This document shows positions 17,985 through 26,446 of a stretch of DNA of 64,000 nt, in pieces. Below the pieces are notes generated by a model, which was not told the DNA's origin, searched no databases, and saw only the letters and a program-made list of their open reading frames with translations. A program made the position numbers and the translations under genes. Within the stretch, counting starts at the first letter, position 1. Each line of letters begins with the position of its first letter. The DNA is taken from the NCBI RefSeq assembly GCF_000576635.1, contig NZ_AVFL01000025.1:57429-121428 (forward strand), given 5' to 3'. The stretch comes from Skermanella stibiiresistens SB22. GTDB lineage: Bacteria; Pseudomonadota; Alphaproteobacteria; Azospirillales; Azospirillaceae.

Positions 17985-18329
17985 TCAGAGGCCGGTCGCG
18001 ACCGTGTTGGACCCACCGTCGACACGAAGCTTGTCGCCATCGCGGGTCAGGGTCAGGCGCGCCGCCGGGGAGCCGGCGTCACCCGCCAACTCGATCACCG
18101 CGGACTGGCCGACCGCCAAGTCATGGGTGAAGCGCAGGGCCGGGGAGCGGTCGTCGGCGGAGACGGTGGTGACGACTTCGAACTTGTCGGAGGCGTTGGT
18201 GAAGAAGACCACGGCGGAACCGTCACGCAGGGAAACGGTGCGGGCCTGTTCGGCGCTCACGATATCTGCCGCGGAAGCCATGGTCGGGATCAGGAGGGCG
18301 AGGGCCGTAGCGGCGAGGAAACGACGCAT
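17985..18329 (-). CDS. small exported hypothetical protein with TGC-box promoter
   Basis: A 114-residue protein with a signal peptide (MRRFLAATALALLIPTMASA, cut before ADIVS) and a beta-rich mature part without Cys (SLRDGSAVVFFTNASDKFEV). AAGGAA precedes the ATG at 18329; a longer open frame upstream is not supported. Two copies of a TTGCACTGC word lie in its upstream region (18344-18352 and 18401-18411), the first only 15 bases before the ATG, which suggests repressor control shared with the MmgR-like RNA. Periplasmic or secreted. No family recognised. Confidence 0.7.
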   Translation of the reverse strand: MRRFLAATALALLIPTMASAADIVSAEQARTVSLRDGSAVVFFTNASDKFEVVTTVSADDRSPALRFTHDLAVGQSAVIELAGDAGSPAARLTLTRDGDKLRVDGGSNTVATGL

Positions 18330-18343
18330 TGGGAATTCCTTTC

Positions 18344-18352
18344 GCAGTGCAA
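18344..18352 (-). promoter_or_regulatory. TGC-rich box, proximal copy
   Basis: Reads TTGCACTGC on the minus strand, immediately before the ribosome-binding site of the exported protein. It shares its core with the box at 12195-12205. A PhaR-type regulator is a candidate by inference. Confidence 0.45.
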
Positions 18353-18400
18353 CATACTGCGGACTCATATAGTCGAAGCTGGCTGGAATAACATGAAATA

Positions 18401-18411
18401 TTGCAGTGCAA
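18401..18411 (-). promoter_or_regulatory. TGC-rich box, distal copy
   Basis: Reads TTGCACTGCAA on the minus strand, about 49 bases upstream of the proximal copy. The spacing of about five helical turns would suit co-operative binding. The core word matches the MmgR-like RNA promoter. Confidence 0.45.
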
Positions 18412-18587
18412 AAAAGCCATAGGTGGATTGCGCCATTCGGGACACCCCTTAGGAGCCACAGCCCGACGCGACCACAAAGAATATGCTCTCTAAAGTTGTA
18501 AAAATCGAAACACGAGCGGAACGGGCTGACCGCCTCTCCAACCAATTCTCCTGGTGGAAGAACAGCCAGCCCATCACGGTGCCGTGC

Positions 18588-18782
18588 TTACTTGCGGTCG
18601 CGCGGGGGCGTCAGCATCGGCATCCAGAACCGCATCGACATATCGATCGAGTTTCTCGTCAGCTCCTGCTGCTGCTTGTGCATCTCGGCGGCCCAAGCCC
18701 CGCGCATCATGCCGGCGGACTGGTTGAATGCCGAGAGCCACATGCTCATGAAGGGGTTCTTGGCGGTATAGAGGTTCTGCAT
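18588..18782 (-). CDS. small amphipathic protein, phasin-like
   Basis: A 64-residue protein starting MQNLYTAKNPFMSMWLSAFN. It is rich in Met, Trp, Ala and Gln and can form amphipathic helices (GMMRGAWAAEMHKQQQELTR), ending Pro-rich and basic (MPMLTPPRDRK). The strong AGGAG before the ATG at 18782 fixes the start. The pattern resembles short phasin-type or phasin-associated proteins that coat polyhydroxybutyrate granules, and it lies in a neighbourhood of storage genes. That role is inference from composition and context; no enzyme motif is present. Confidence 0.62.
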   Translation of the reverse strand: MQNLYTAKNPFMSMWLSAFNQSAGMMRGAWAAEMHKQQQELTRNSIDMSMRFWMPMLTPPRDRK

Positions 18783-18926
18783 GGTGATCTCCTGTCTCGA
18801 ATGCTCGCAAAGACAACGTGCCGCGGTGCGGAACGGCACCACGGCACGAAAATCAGCGATCCAACAGGAAAGGACCCAGCCGGCCCCAGCGGCTTCAGTT
18901 CAGAAGGGCTTTGAGCCAAGGGGCTT

Positions 18927-19472
18927 TCAGGCCTGGGCGGCCATCCCCGGTAGCGCCGGAATGGCGGCTTCGTCGCGGATCCGGCGCACTCCCAGCTCGC
19001 CACGCAAGCGCCACAGGTTGCTCACGAGGCACATGGTGTCCGACGCGAGGCCGAAGGGTGAACCGACCGTCATGTTATGGGTGCCCCATCCCAGCGAGCA
19101 CAGCACGAAGAAGCCACGCAGCTTGAAGGTGTCGGTCTGCCAGCGACCCAGCGTCGCCATCGCCATGCCGAACGCGGCGCCAGCCGACGCCAGCCCGTTC
19201 CACGTCAGGATCGTCAGCAACGCGATCATCGGCACGGTCGACCAGAAGAGAACCGTGGTCACCTTGTTGCGCTCGCGGGGCAGCGAGGATGCCGCCTGCA
19301 CCAGCGTCATGACGCACATGGCGGCACCGCTCCAGGCGCCGAGCAGCCCGTAATGGATGCCGAACATGACGGTGGCGAAGGCTTGGACGGCGAGAATGGC
19401 GCGGCGATCCTTGAGGAATCCCCAGGACGAACCGGCGATGACGCCGGTGATGCCAAATATGTCGGCGAGCAT
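18927..19472 (-). CDS. YgjV family inner-membrane protein
   Basis: A 181-residue membrane protein, about the length of E. coli YgjV (183). It has about six hydrophobic segments (IFGITGVIAGSSWGFLKDRR; AVQAFATVMFGIHYGLLGAW; VLFWSTVPMIALLTIL). The C-terminal TFKLRGFFVLCSLGWGTHN region resembles the Imp-YgjV family. I chose the ATG at 19472 to fit the family length; upstream in-frame starts would add a poorly conserved leader. Function unknown. It stands alone, with no operon partner within 100 bases. Confidence 0.78.
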   Translation of the reverse strand: MLADIFGITGVIAGSSWGFLKDRRAILAVQAFATVMFGIHYGLLGAWSGAAMCVMTLVQAASSLPRERNKVTTVLFWSTVPMIALLTILTWNGLASAGAAFGMAMATLGRWQTDTFKLRGFFVLCSLGWGTHNMTVGSPFGLASDTMCLVSNLWRLRGELGVRRIRDEAAIPALPGMAAQA

Positions 19473-19970
19473 GTCCGTGACAGCACTGTATGGGAGGATG
19501 GGGAAGAAGACAGCGCTGTATATACCTCCTTGGATGAGTCGGATGCCGTGCGATCTTCGACGGGGAGCCATGCGCAAATTGTGGCCCGCCGAACGCACCA
19601 GTTACCCGTATGACACACTCTTTCGATCACGTAATGGTGTCTCTTGCCGCGACTCGCACGCGCCTGAGCGGCTCGAAACGGCCATGCCTCTCATGATCAC
19701 TTCCCCGCTCTCTGTTTAGTTGCATTATTAATATCCAGTTATGACGCCTTCCGATGCTTTGGCCTCATACTTTTGTTAACAAACTAGGCCTAAGGGCATA
19801 TTGCCGAAGCTGAGTTTTTTATCCAAAATTCGCGCGCAAATTCAATGCATTACAGAAAAGTGGAAAAAACGATCGGAGAGCCGACTCGTACGGATTGGGT
19901 AATCATTCATTAACTTAACCGGCCGTATTCCAGAACGAACAGGATCTCGTTGCGGATGGAGAAACCGGCG
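19473..19970. other. 498-base non-coding interval between divergent genes
   Basis: It holds the upstream regions of the YgjV-like gene (minus) and the repeat-bearing protein (plus). 19720-19920 is A+T-rich compared with the flanks. I see no coding frame, tRNA or strong hairpin. Confidence 0.5.
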
Positions 19971-20651
19971 ATGAATGACGATCAGAACAGCGGCAAGGAC
20001 GATGCCCCCCAGTTGCTTGGACAAGCGCTGACAGGTCGCCACCTGCTCGACACTCCTGGTCCGACGGGCGGATCCCCGGGCTCACCGCGGTTCGACGGCG
20101 ACACCTATCCCCGAGTGTCCCGCCCGCCGCCGCCACGCCGTCCCAACCGCCGGATCGATCCACGCGGTCTCGATCAACGGGGCGTCGATCCCCGCGGTTT
20201 GGATCAGAAAGGACTTGATCGACAAGGTCTTGAGCGTGCGAGCCCGGACCAGCGCGACTCCGACCAACGCGGCATGGCCGACCGGTTCTCCTCGCTCGAC
20301 CGGCCCCACGCCATTCCCGATCAAACCGCCGTGGAGCGGCTCGCCGCCGCCGCCTCGGCCATCCAGGCCGACAACGACGCCGATTTCGACGACGACAACG
20401 ACGACCTCAACTCCAATGGGCTGATCTCGCGGTCCGGCTGCCCGCGGGGCTGGCTGATCAGCGAAGCCGAACTCGCCCGGCGCTTCGCCCGGATGGGCTG
20501 CCGCTTCGAGGATGTCGAGGTCGACACCGAGGTCGACCGCGTCGCCGTGGCGATCAAGCCGCCCCAGCCGGCGCGCGCGTCGGCCGAGGGCGCCTCCTAC
20601 ACCTCGCTGTTCGACCTGCCGCGCCGCCCGCCGTCCTCGCAGAAGCGCTGA
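19971..20651 (+). CDS. hypothetical protein with Asp-Gln-Arg-Gly repeats
   Basis: A 226-residue protein starting MNDDQNSGKDDAPQLLGQAL. The first half is disordered and includes Pro-rich PPPPRRP followed by five-residue units of the type DPRGL-DQRGV-DQKGL-DRQGL. An acidic run (DADFDDDNDDLNSN) precedes a conserved-looking end with CPRGWLISEAELARRFARMG. GGAG lies about ten bases before the chosen ATG; a TTG seven codons upstream is less likely. No signal peptide or membrane segment. The C-terminal block may be a small binding domain; I do not recognise it. Confidence 0.7.
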   Translation: MNDDQNSGKDDAPQLLGQALTGRHLLDTPGPTGGSPGSPRFDGDTYPRVSRPPPPRRPNRRIDPRGLDQRGVDPRGLDQKGLDRQGLERASPDQRDSDQRGMADRFSSLDRPHAIPDQTAVERLAAAASAIQADNDADFDDDNDDLNSNGLISRSGCPRGWLISEAELARRFARMGCRFEDVEVDTEVDRVAVAIKPPQPARASAEGASYTSLFDLPRRPPSSQKR

Positions 20652-20752
20652 GGCCGGCCCGTCCATCGATTTTCCTGAAACTTCGCGATCGCCGTGTGTT
20701 TCCCTCTCCGGGGATGAACCCCATCCCGAGGCCACCCCGAGGAGGACTTCAC

Positions 20753-21586
20753 ATGTCGAACCACCCCGCCCTGTCATCCGGCCGCGTCGCGGTCATCACG
20801 GGCGCCGCCAGCGGCATCGGCCTCGCCGCGGCACAACGTTTCGCGACGCTGGGCATGAAGCTCTGTCTGGCCGACCTCAACGGGAACGCCCTGGAGGAAG
20901 CGGCCGCGGGTCTTCGCGACCAAACCGATGTGCTGGCCGTGCCGACCGACGTGTCGGACCGTGCCCAGGTCGAGCGGTTGCGCGACAAGGCCCTGGAGCG
21001 TTTCGGCGAGATCGCCGTCCTGATGAACAACGCCGGCCGCGAGGGCGGTGGTGGCCTGTTCGGCGACCCGGAGCGTTGGAAGGCGACGCTCGCCACCAAT
21101 CTGTGGGGCGTCGTCCACGGCGTCCAGGTGTTCGGGCCGGCGATGATCGCCCAGAACACCCCCGGCGCCATCATCAACACCGGCTCCAAGCAGGGCATCA
21201 CCTGCCCGCCCGGCGACACCGCCTATAATGTCACCAAGGCGGGCGTCAAGGTCGTGACGGAAGCCCTCGCCCACGAGCTGCGCGAGACCGAAGGCTGCCA
21301 GGTCACGGCCCATCTGCTGATCCCCGGCTTCACCTTCACCGGGTTCACGCGCGTGCGCGTCTCCGAGAAGCCGCCGGGCGCCTGGACGCCGGAGCAGGTG
21401 ATCGACTTCATGCTGGCGGCGATGGCGGCTGGCGACTTCTACATCCTGTGCCCCGACAACGACATCGACCGGAAGACCGACGAGAAGCGCATCCGCTGGG
21501 CGGCGGAGGACATCATCCGGAACCGCCCCCCGCTGTCGCGGTGGCACCCCCTGTACAAGGACGAGTTCGAGAAGTTCGAACCCTGA
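20753..21586 (+). CDS. short-chain dehydrogenase/reductase
   Basis: A 277-residue classical SDR. The NAD(P)-binding TGAASGIG lies near residue 16, NNAG is present in the middle, and the catalytic YxxxK is in TAYNVTKAGVK; INTGS supplies the Thr/Ser position. Asp in CLADLNG after the second strand suggests NAD(H) preference. AGGAGG six bases before the ATG at 20753 decides the start. The substrate is unknown; the C-terminal extension ending RWHPLYKDEFEKFEP is typical of uncharacterised SDRs. Single gene. Confidence 0.88.
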   Translation: MSNHPALSSGRVAVITGAASGIGLAAAQRFATLGMKLCLADLNGNALEEAAAGLRDQTDVLAVPTDVSDRAQVERLRDKALERFGEIAVLMNNAGREGGGGLFGDPERWKATLATNLWGVVHGVQVFGPAMIAQNTPGAIINTGSKQGITCPPGDTAYNVTKAGVKVVTEALAHELRETEGCQVTAHLLIPGFTFTGFTRVRVSEKPPGAWTPEQVIDFMLAAMAAGDFYILCPDNDIDRKTDEKRIRWAAEDIIRNRPPLSRWHPLYKDEFEKFEP

Positions 21587-21611
21587 CCACGCTTCCGCCA
21601 CTCGCCCAGCC

Positions 21612-21920
21612 TCATTTCTCCGGGAGGCGCGCCGGCAATTCCAGTTCGATGATCGGTGCGGTCCAGTGTCCGGACCGCATCGACGCGGAATAGCCAGGCG
21701 TTGGATCGAACCAGCCAAACCAACCATCCAAGGCCAGGATGAAGCCGATCACACCACCGGCGTGTATCAGACTAGCCAGCCAAATATCCGAGGATGAAAT
21801 CAAAAGGTAACGGGCGACATATCGGCTCAACAAGTGATGCGAGCGAAGATAGCGAATGATGACGCGTTTACAGAGCCATGCCGCCCATACGAGTATGAGC
21901 AGCAGACCCAAATGCCACAT
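21612..21920 (-). CDS. small membrane protein, function unknown
   Basis: A 102-residue protein starting MWHLGLLLILVWAAWLCKRV, with one N-terminal hydrophobic helix and a second around WLASLIHAGGVIGFILALDG. The end is polar (WTAPIIELELPARLPEK). GAGGGG precedes the start by about a dozen bases; a GTG four codons earlier is possible. Codon third positions are less G+C-rich than in neighbouring genes, so it may be acquired or weakly constrained. No family recognised. Confidence 0.5.
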   Translation of the reverse strand: MWHLGLLLILVWAAWLCKRVIIRYLRSHHLLSRYVARYLLISSSDIWLASLIHAGGVIGFILALDGWFGWFDPTPGYSASMRSGHWTAPIIELELPARLPEK

Positions 21921-22030
21921 TTCCACGGACACCCCTCGATTGCGATCCAAGATGCTTTGACGGCGCTTCCCTGATCGAATTCTATGGGGTTGGTCAGCCG
22001 ATGTATTGTGAGATCGAGCGGACCACCCCG

Positions 22031-23428
22031 TCAGACGTGCTCGGACGCCGCCGCCGCGGCCGAGGCCTCTCGACGGGCGTGCTCGGCGCTCCCCATGCCG
22101 TTGAAGAAGGCGTTCAGCAGGACCGAGACGATGGCCGCCAGCAGGATGCCCGACTCCAGCAGCGGATGCAGGGCGTGGGGCAGGTTCTTGAAGAAGTTGG
22201 GCGACACCAGCGGGATCATGCCGAACCCGATCGAGATCGCGACGATGAACAGGTTGTTGGCGTTGTTGCGGAAATCGACCGCAGTCAGGATGCGGGCGCC
22301 GGTCGCCGCCACCATGCCGAACATCACCAACCCGGCTCCCCCCAGCACCACCTGGGGAACCGCCTCGACCAGCGCCGCCATCTTCGGCAGCAGGCCCAGG
22401 ATCAACATGATCACGCCGCCCGCCACCGTGACCCAGCGCGAGCGGACACCGGTGACGCCGACCAGCCCGACATTCTGGGAGAACGAGGTGTAGGGAAAGG
22501 TGTTGAAGATGCCGCCCAGCAACGTCCCGACGCCGTCGGCGCGCAGCCCCTTCGTCAGCGCGTCCTGATCGACGTCGCGGCCGGTGATGTCGCCCAGCGC
22601 CAGGAACATGCCCAGCGACTCGATCATCACGACCATCATCACGACGCACATCGTCACGATCGGGACCAGATGGAATTCCGGCACGCCGAAGTGGAACGGC
22701 AGCACCAAGTCGAACCAGGAGGCCGTACCGACCTTTTCAAAGTGCATCAGCCCCATCGCCGCCGCCAGGATAGAGCCCGCGACAATGCCCAGCAGGACCG
22801 CGATATTGGCGACGAAGCCCCTGCCCCACTTGATCAGCGCCAGGATCACCAGCAGCACGAACAGCGCGATACCCAATCCCGTCACCTGTCCGTAGTTCGG
22901 GTTGGGAAACGCCGCCGGCACGCCATCCACCATCTTGGTCAGCATCGGCAAACCGCCACCGGCCCAATTGATGCCGACCCTCATCAGCGAGATGCCGATC
23001 ACCAGGATGATGGTGCCGGTGACGACTGGTGGAAAAAGCGGCAGCAATCTGCTGATGAACGGGGCAACCACGATGCCGAAGACACCGGCGGCGATCACCG
23101 AGCCGTAGATCCCCAGCAATCCGACCTCCGGCGCCGCCGCCATCGACAGCATCGGGCCGACCGACGCGAAGGTGACGCCCATCATCACCGGCAGCCGGAT
23201 GCCGACACCGGGAAATCCCAGACATTGGACCAGCGTCGCCAAGCCGCAGGCGAACAGATCGGCGCTGATCAGGAAGGCGACATCCTGGGGAGGCAGGCCC
23301 AGCGCGCGCCCGATGATCAGAGGCACCGCCACGGCACCGGCGTACATCACCAGCACGTGCTGCAACGCCAGCGGGATCAGGCGCGGCAGGGGCAGCCGCT
23401 CGTCGACGGGATGGGTGGTGGTCGCCAT
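22031..23428 (-). CDS. NCS2 nucleobase permease (xanthine/urate:H+ symporter type)
   Basis: A 465-residue inner-membrane transporter of the nucleobase:cation symporter-2 family, about 14 hydrophobic segments. Family markers are QHVLVMYAGAVAVPLIIG in the first membrane helix and the QN motif in SFSQNVGLVGVTGVRSRW. VMIESLGMFLALGD carries the substrate-binding Glu region. Sequence features fit the xanthine/uric acid branch rather than uracil permeases, but specificity is inference. GGAGGAA before the ATG at 23428 supports the start. It may supply purines to the amidohydrolases elsewhere in the window. Confidence 0.9.
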   Translation of the reverse strand: MATTTHPVDERLPLPRLIPLALQHVLVMYAGAVAVPLIIGRALGLPPQDVAFLISADLFACGLATLVQCLGFPGVGIRLPVMMGVTFASVGPMLSMAAAPEVGLLGIYGSVIAAGVFGIVVAPFISRLLPLFPPVVTGTIILVIGISLMRVGINWAGGGLPMLTKMVDGVPAAFPNPNYGQVTGLGIALFVLLVILALIKWGRGFVANIAVLLGIVAGSILAAAMGLMHFEKVGTASWFDLVLPFHFGVPEFHLVPIVTMCVVMMVVMIESLGMFLALGDITGRDVDQDALTKGLRADGVGTLLGGIFNTFPYTSFSQNVGLVGVTGVRSRWVTVAGGVIMLILGLLPKMAALVEAVPQVVLGGAGLVMFGMVAATGARILTAVDFRNNANNLFIVAISIGFGMIPLVSPNFFKNLPHALHPLLESGILLAAIVSVLLNAFFNGMGSAEHARREASAAAAASEHV

Positions 23429-23511
23429 TTGGGTCCGGTTCCTCCAAGCCACAGGGTCATCCTGAGACTTGGAGGGTTGCAACAACTACGCCATAAAGCC
23501 AATGAATAAAG

Positions 23512-24066
23512 TCAGGCGCCCTGCTGTCCATGGTCCTGCCGGCCATAGGCCAGGACATGCTCGGGATAGTGGACATCGGCGGTGGGGTCGCGCTTGAAGT
23601 CCAGCAGCAGGACCACGCGGGTTTCCCCACTTCGGTTCCATGCCTCGTGCTCGGTCGTGTCGTCGAACAGCATAAGCCCGCCGGGCGTCCAAGCCTTGGT
23701 TTCCGGCCCCACCCGGATCGCGCAGTCCGTCGGCGTCAGCAGGCCCAGGTGGGCGCGCAGCACCTCGCTCGTGTAGCCGAAATGCGGCCCGATATAAGTG
23801 CCGGGCGCCAGCGAGGAGAAGCCCGCCGTCAGCAGGCCGGGAATGCCCTCGATCGCCCTCGTCGTGATGGGACAGAGCGCGCAATGCTCCACCACCTTCT
23901 CGCCGAACTTGTAGAGCGGGAAGACGGTCCAATCGCCGTCGTAGATGCTCTTCTCGGGCCACGAGATGAAATACTCGCGGGAAAGCGCCTCCAACTCGGC
24001 CCTGATATCGGTCCACGCGTCGGAGAGGGCGGTCAATTCCGGCACCTGGGCCGGATCCATGAACAT
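23512..24066 (-). CDS. aspartyl/asparaginyl beta-hydroxylase family protein
   Basis: A 184-residue 2-oxoglutarate/Fe(II) oxygenase-like protein (PF05118). The double-stranded beta-helix core has IGPHFGYTSEVLRAHLGL, with H of RAHLGL a likely iron ligand, and DDTTEHEAWNRSGETRVVLL, with the second ligand in TEHEA and Arg for 2-oxoglutarate. It has no signal peptide and is probably cytoplasmic. It is divergent from the TonB receptor, with a candidate Fur box between them, so it may be iron-regulated. The protein or small-molecule substrate is unknown. Confidence 0.85.
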   Translation of the reverse strand: MFMDPAQVPELTALSDAWTDIRAELEALSREYFISWPEKSIYDGDWTVFPLYKFGEKVVEHCALCPITTRAIEGIPGLLTAGFSSLAPGTYIGPHFGYTSEVLRAHLGLLTPTDCAIRVGPETKAWTPGGLMLFDDTTEHEAWNRSGETRVVLLLDFKRDPTADVHYPEHVLAYGRQDHGQQGA

Positions 24067-24212
24067 GATTGTGCCTCCTGGATATAAATCAATTCAGAGG
24101 GGATGAAACGCGCATCGAACCTACTTAAAATACGGATCGAAATCCATCAGGTTGTGATCCTTGAAATCGGATGTTCGCCCCCACCTCGATTGGCTACCCC
24201 AACTAAAACGTT

Positions 24213-24236
24213 TGCAAGTCACTCGCATTATCATTA
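24213..24236. promoter_or_regulatory. candidate Fur box before the siderophore receptor
   Basis: The stretch has TGCAA at its left and CGCATTATCATTA at its right, resembling Fur operators that combine TGCAAATGA-like and CATTATCATT-like halves. It lies 63 bases before the receptor ATG and about 150 bases from the divergent hydroxylase start. Recognised by eye only. Confidence 0.5.
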
Positions 24237-24298
24237 GCGTCAGGCGAAAATCACGATATCGCCGTCAGCACCCGTTCCCCTTCTGGAAAAGTTCTCCT

Positions 24299-26440
24299 AT
24301 GCGTCCCGAAGCTCGCCTCCGTTCCCTCCTCGCCCGTCTGATGGGAACCGCGGCGGTCCTGATCCTTCCCGCCGCCGCTCACGCGCAGGATGCCGACGGT
24401 GGCTCGGTCGTCCTGCCTCCCATCTCGGTCGAAACGGCGGCCCCCACTGGCACCAGCCCCGTCCAGGGCTATGTGGCGCCGGTCACCAGCACGGCGACCA
24501 AGACCGACACGCCGCTGATCGAGACGCCGCAGTCGATCTCCGTCATCACCCGCGACCAGTTGGACGACCGGGCGGTCCAGTCGATCACCGACGCGCTGGA
24601 CTATACCGCCGGCACCTTCTCGGGCACCATCGCCGATCCCCGGTTCGACGCTCCGAACATCCGGGGATTCAGCGCCGGACCCAACCAATTCCTGGATGGG
24701 CTGCGCATCCTCCGGAACCTCGGCGCCCCCGCGATCGAGCCCTACGGGCTGGAGCGCGTAGAGGTGCTGCGCGGCCCCTCCTCCGTCCTTTACGGCCAGT
24801 CGGTGCCGGGCGGTCTGGTCAACATGGTCAGCAAGCGCCCGACCGAGGACAGGTTCGGCGAGGTCAACCTCCAGGCCGGCAGTCACGACCGCTACCAGGG
24901 CTCGTTCGATCTGGGTGGGCCGCTGGATCCCGACGGCAAGTTCCTCTATCGCCTGACCGCGCTTGGGCGCGACAGCGGGACGCAGATGGACGATGTGGAC
25001 GACGACCGCTGGTTCGTCGCCCCGGCCCTGACCTGGAAGCCGACCTCCGACACCAAGCTGACCCTGCTCGGCCGCTTCCAGCACGACGAGGCGCAGTCCC
25101 CACCCGGCCTGCCCGCCTTCGGCACCCTGTACGGCAGCCCGTTCGGCGACATCTCGACCAGCTTCCACCCAGGAGAGCCGACGTTCAGCGACTCCCAGCT
25201 GGAGCTGTCCAGCATCGGCTACGACCTGGAGCACCGCTTCAACGACACCTTCTCGATCCGGCAGAACGCCCGCTACCTGCATCTCAGCTTCAACTACGAC
25301 AGCCTTTACACCTCCGGACTGGCGGCCGATCAGCGGACGCTCAACCGCGGCACCATCGTCCAGCGCGAGAGCTCCGACACCGTCAACATCGACACCTCGG
25401 GCCAAGCCAAGTTCGCGACCGGGCCGCTCGGCCACACGGCATTGCTGGGCGTCGACTACCGGCGCTTCTGGGGCGACACCAGGACCGGCTTCGGGCGGGC
25501 GCCGTCGCTCGACCTGCTGAACCCGGTGTATGGCCAAGCCATAGCCCTGCCCGCGATCGGCACCGACCGCGACGACGACCTCAGCCAGATCGGCGTCTAT
25601 GTCCAGGACCAGATCAAGCTCGACAAGTGGCTGCTGACGCTGGGCGGCCGGCAGGACTGGGTCTCGACCGAGCAGCGCAGCCGGATCACCGGCGCCACCA
25701 CCGAACAGGACGACAGCGCCTTCACCGGCCGCGCCGCCCTGATGTACCTGTTCGACGCCGGGTTTGCCCCCTATGTCAGCTACACCACGTCGTTCGACCC
25801 GGTCATCGGCACCCAGGCGCCGCAGCGCGGCGGCGGCACCTTCGAACCGACCGAGGGCGAGCAGTACGAGGTCGGCGTCAAGTACCAGCCTCCCGGTAGC
25901 GAGAGCTTCATCACCGCGGCGCTGTTCGACCTGACGCGAACCAACGTCACCACCACCGACCCCGACTTCCCGACCTTCCAGATCCAGACCGGCGAGGCCC
26001 GGGTCCGCGGCATCGAGCTGGAGGCGACCGCCAATCTGATGGCCGGGCTCAACATCACCGCCGCCTACACCTACCTGGACACCGAGATCACCGAGAGCAA
26101 CAGCGGCACCGAGGGCAACCGTCTCGCCACCGTGCCGAAAAACCTCGCCAGCCTGTGGGGCGACTACACCTTTCCCGAAGGCAGCTTCCTGGAGGGCTTC
26201 GGCTTCGGCGCCGGCGTCCGCCACATCGGGTCGCGCTTCGGCAACGACGCCAACGACATCGAGGTGCCCAGCGTCACCCTGTTCGACGCGGCGGTCCATT
26301 ACGACTTCGGCCAGTTCCGCGTCGGATTGAACGCCAACAACCTGTTCGACCGTGAATACGTGGCCTCGTGCGGCAGTGTCGGCGGCTGTTACTATGGCAA
26401 CCGGCTCGCGGTGATCTCGACACTCACATACCACTGGTAG
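24299..26440 (+). CDS. TonB-dependent siderophore receptor (FhuA/FpvA-like)
   Basis: A 713-residue outer-membrane receptor. The signal peptide is MRPEARLRSLLARLMGTAAV ending at AHAQD. The TonB box region is followed by the plug (TPLIETPQSISVITRDQLDD; ADPRFDAPNIRGFSAGPNQF; VEVLRGPSSVLYGQSVPGGL) and a 22-strand barrel ending in the aromatic TLTYHW. There is no N-terminal STN signalling domain, so it is transport-only. The ATG at 24299 is chosen because the signal peptide begins there. It heads the iron locus: ATPase, binding protein, permease and FhuF-like reductase follow without large gaps, consistent with uptake of a hydroxamate-type ferric siderophore. Confidence 0.95.
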   Translation: MRPEARLRSLLARLMGTAAVLILPAAAHAQDADGGSVVLPPISVETAAPTGTSPVQGYVAPVTSTATKTDTPLIETPQSISVITRDQLDDRAVQSITDALDYTAGTFSGTIADPRFDAPNIRGFSAGPNQFLDGLRILRNLGAPAIEPYGLERVEVLRGPSSVLYGQSVPGGLVNMVSKRPTEDRFGEVNLQAGSHDRYQGSFDLGGPLDPDGKFLYRLTALGRDSGTQMDDVDDDRWFVAPALTWKPTSDTKLTLLGRFQHDEAQSPPGLPAFGTLYGSPFGDISTSFHPGEPTFSDSQLELSSIGYDLEHRFNDTFSIRQNARYLHLSFNYDSLYTSGLAADQRTLNRGTIVQRESSDTVNIDTSGQAKFATGPLGHTALLGVDYRRFWGDTRTGFGRAPSLDLLNPVYGQAIALPAIGTDRDDDLSQIGVYVQDQIKLDKWLLTLGGRQDWVSTEQRSRITGATTEQDDSAFTGRAALMYLFDAGFAPYVSYTTSFDPVIGTQAPQRGGGTFEPTEGEQYEVGVKYQPPGSESFITAALFDLTRTNVTTTDPDFPTFQIQTGEARVRGIELEATANLMAGLNITAAYTYLDTEITESNSGTEGNRLATVPKNLASLWGDYTFPEGSFLEGFGFGAGVRHIGSRFGNDANDIEVPSVTLFDAAVHYDFGQFRVGLNANNLFDREYVASCGSVGGCYYGNRLAVISTLTYHW

Positions 26441-26446
26441 CCCGCC

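Noticed and set aside
20155..20235. Short tandem DNA repeats as a CRISPR or minisatellite
   Set aside because: Units are in-frame coding repeats of 15 bases without spacers.
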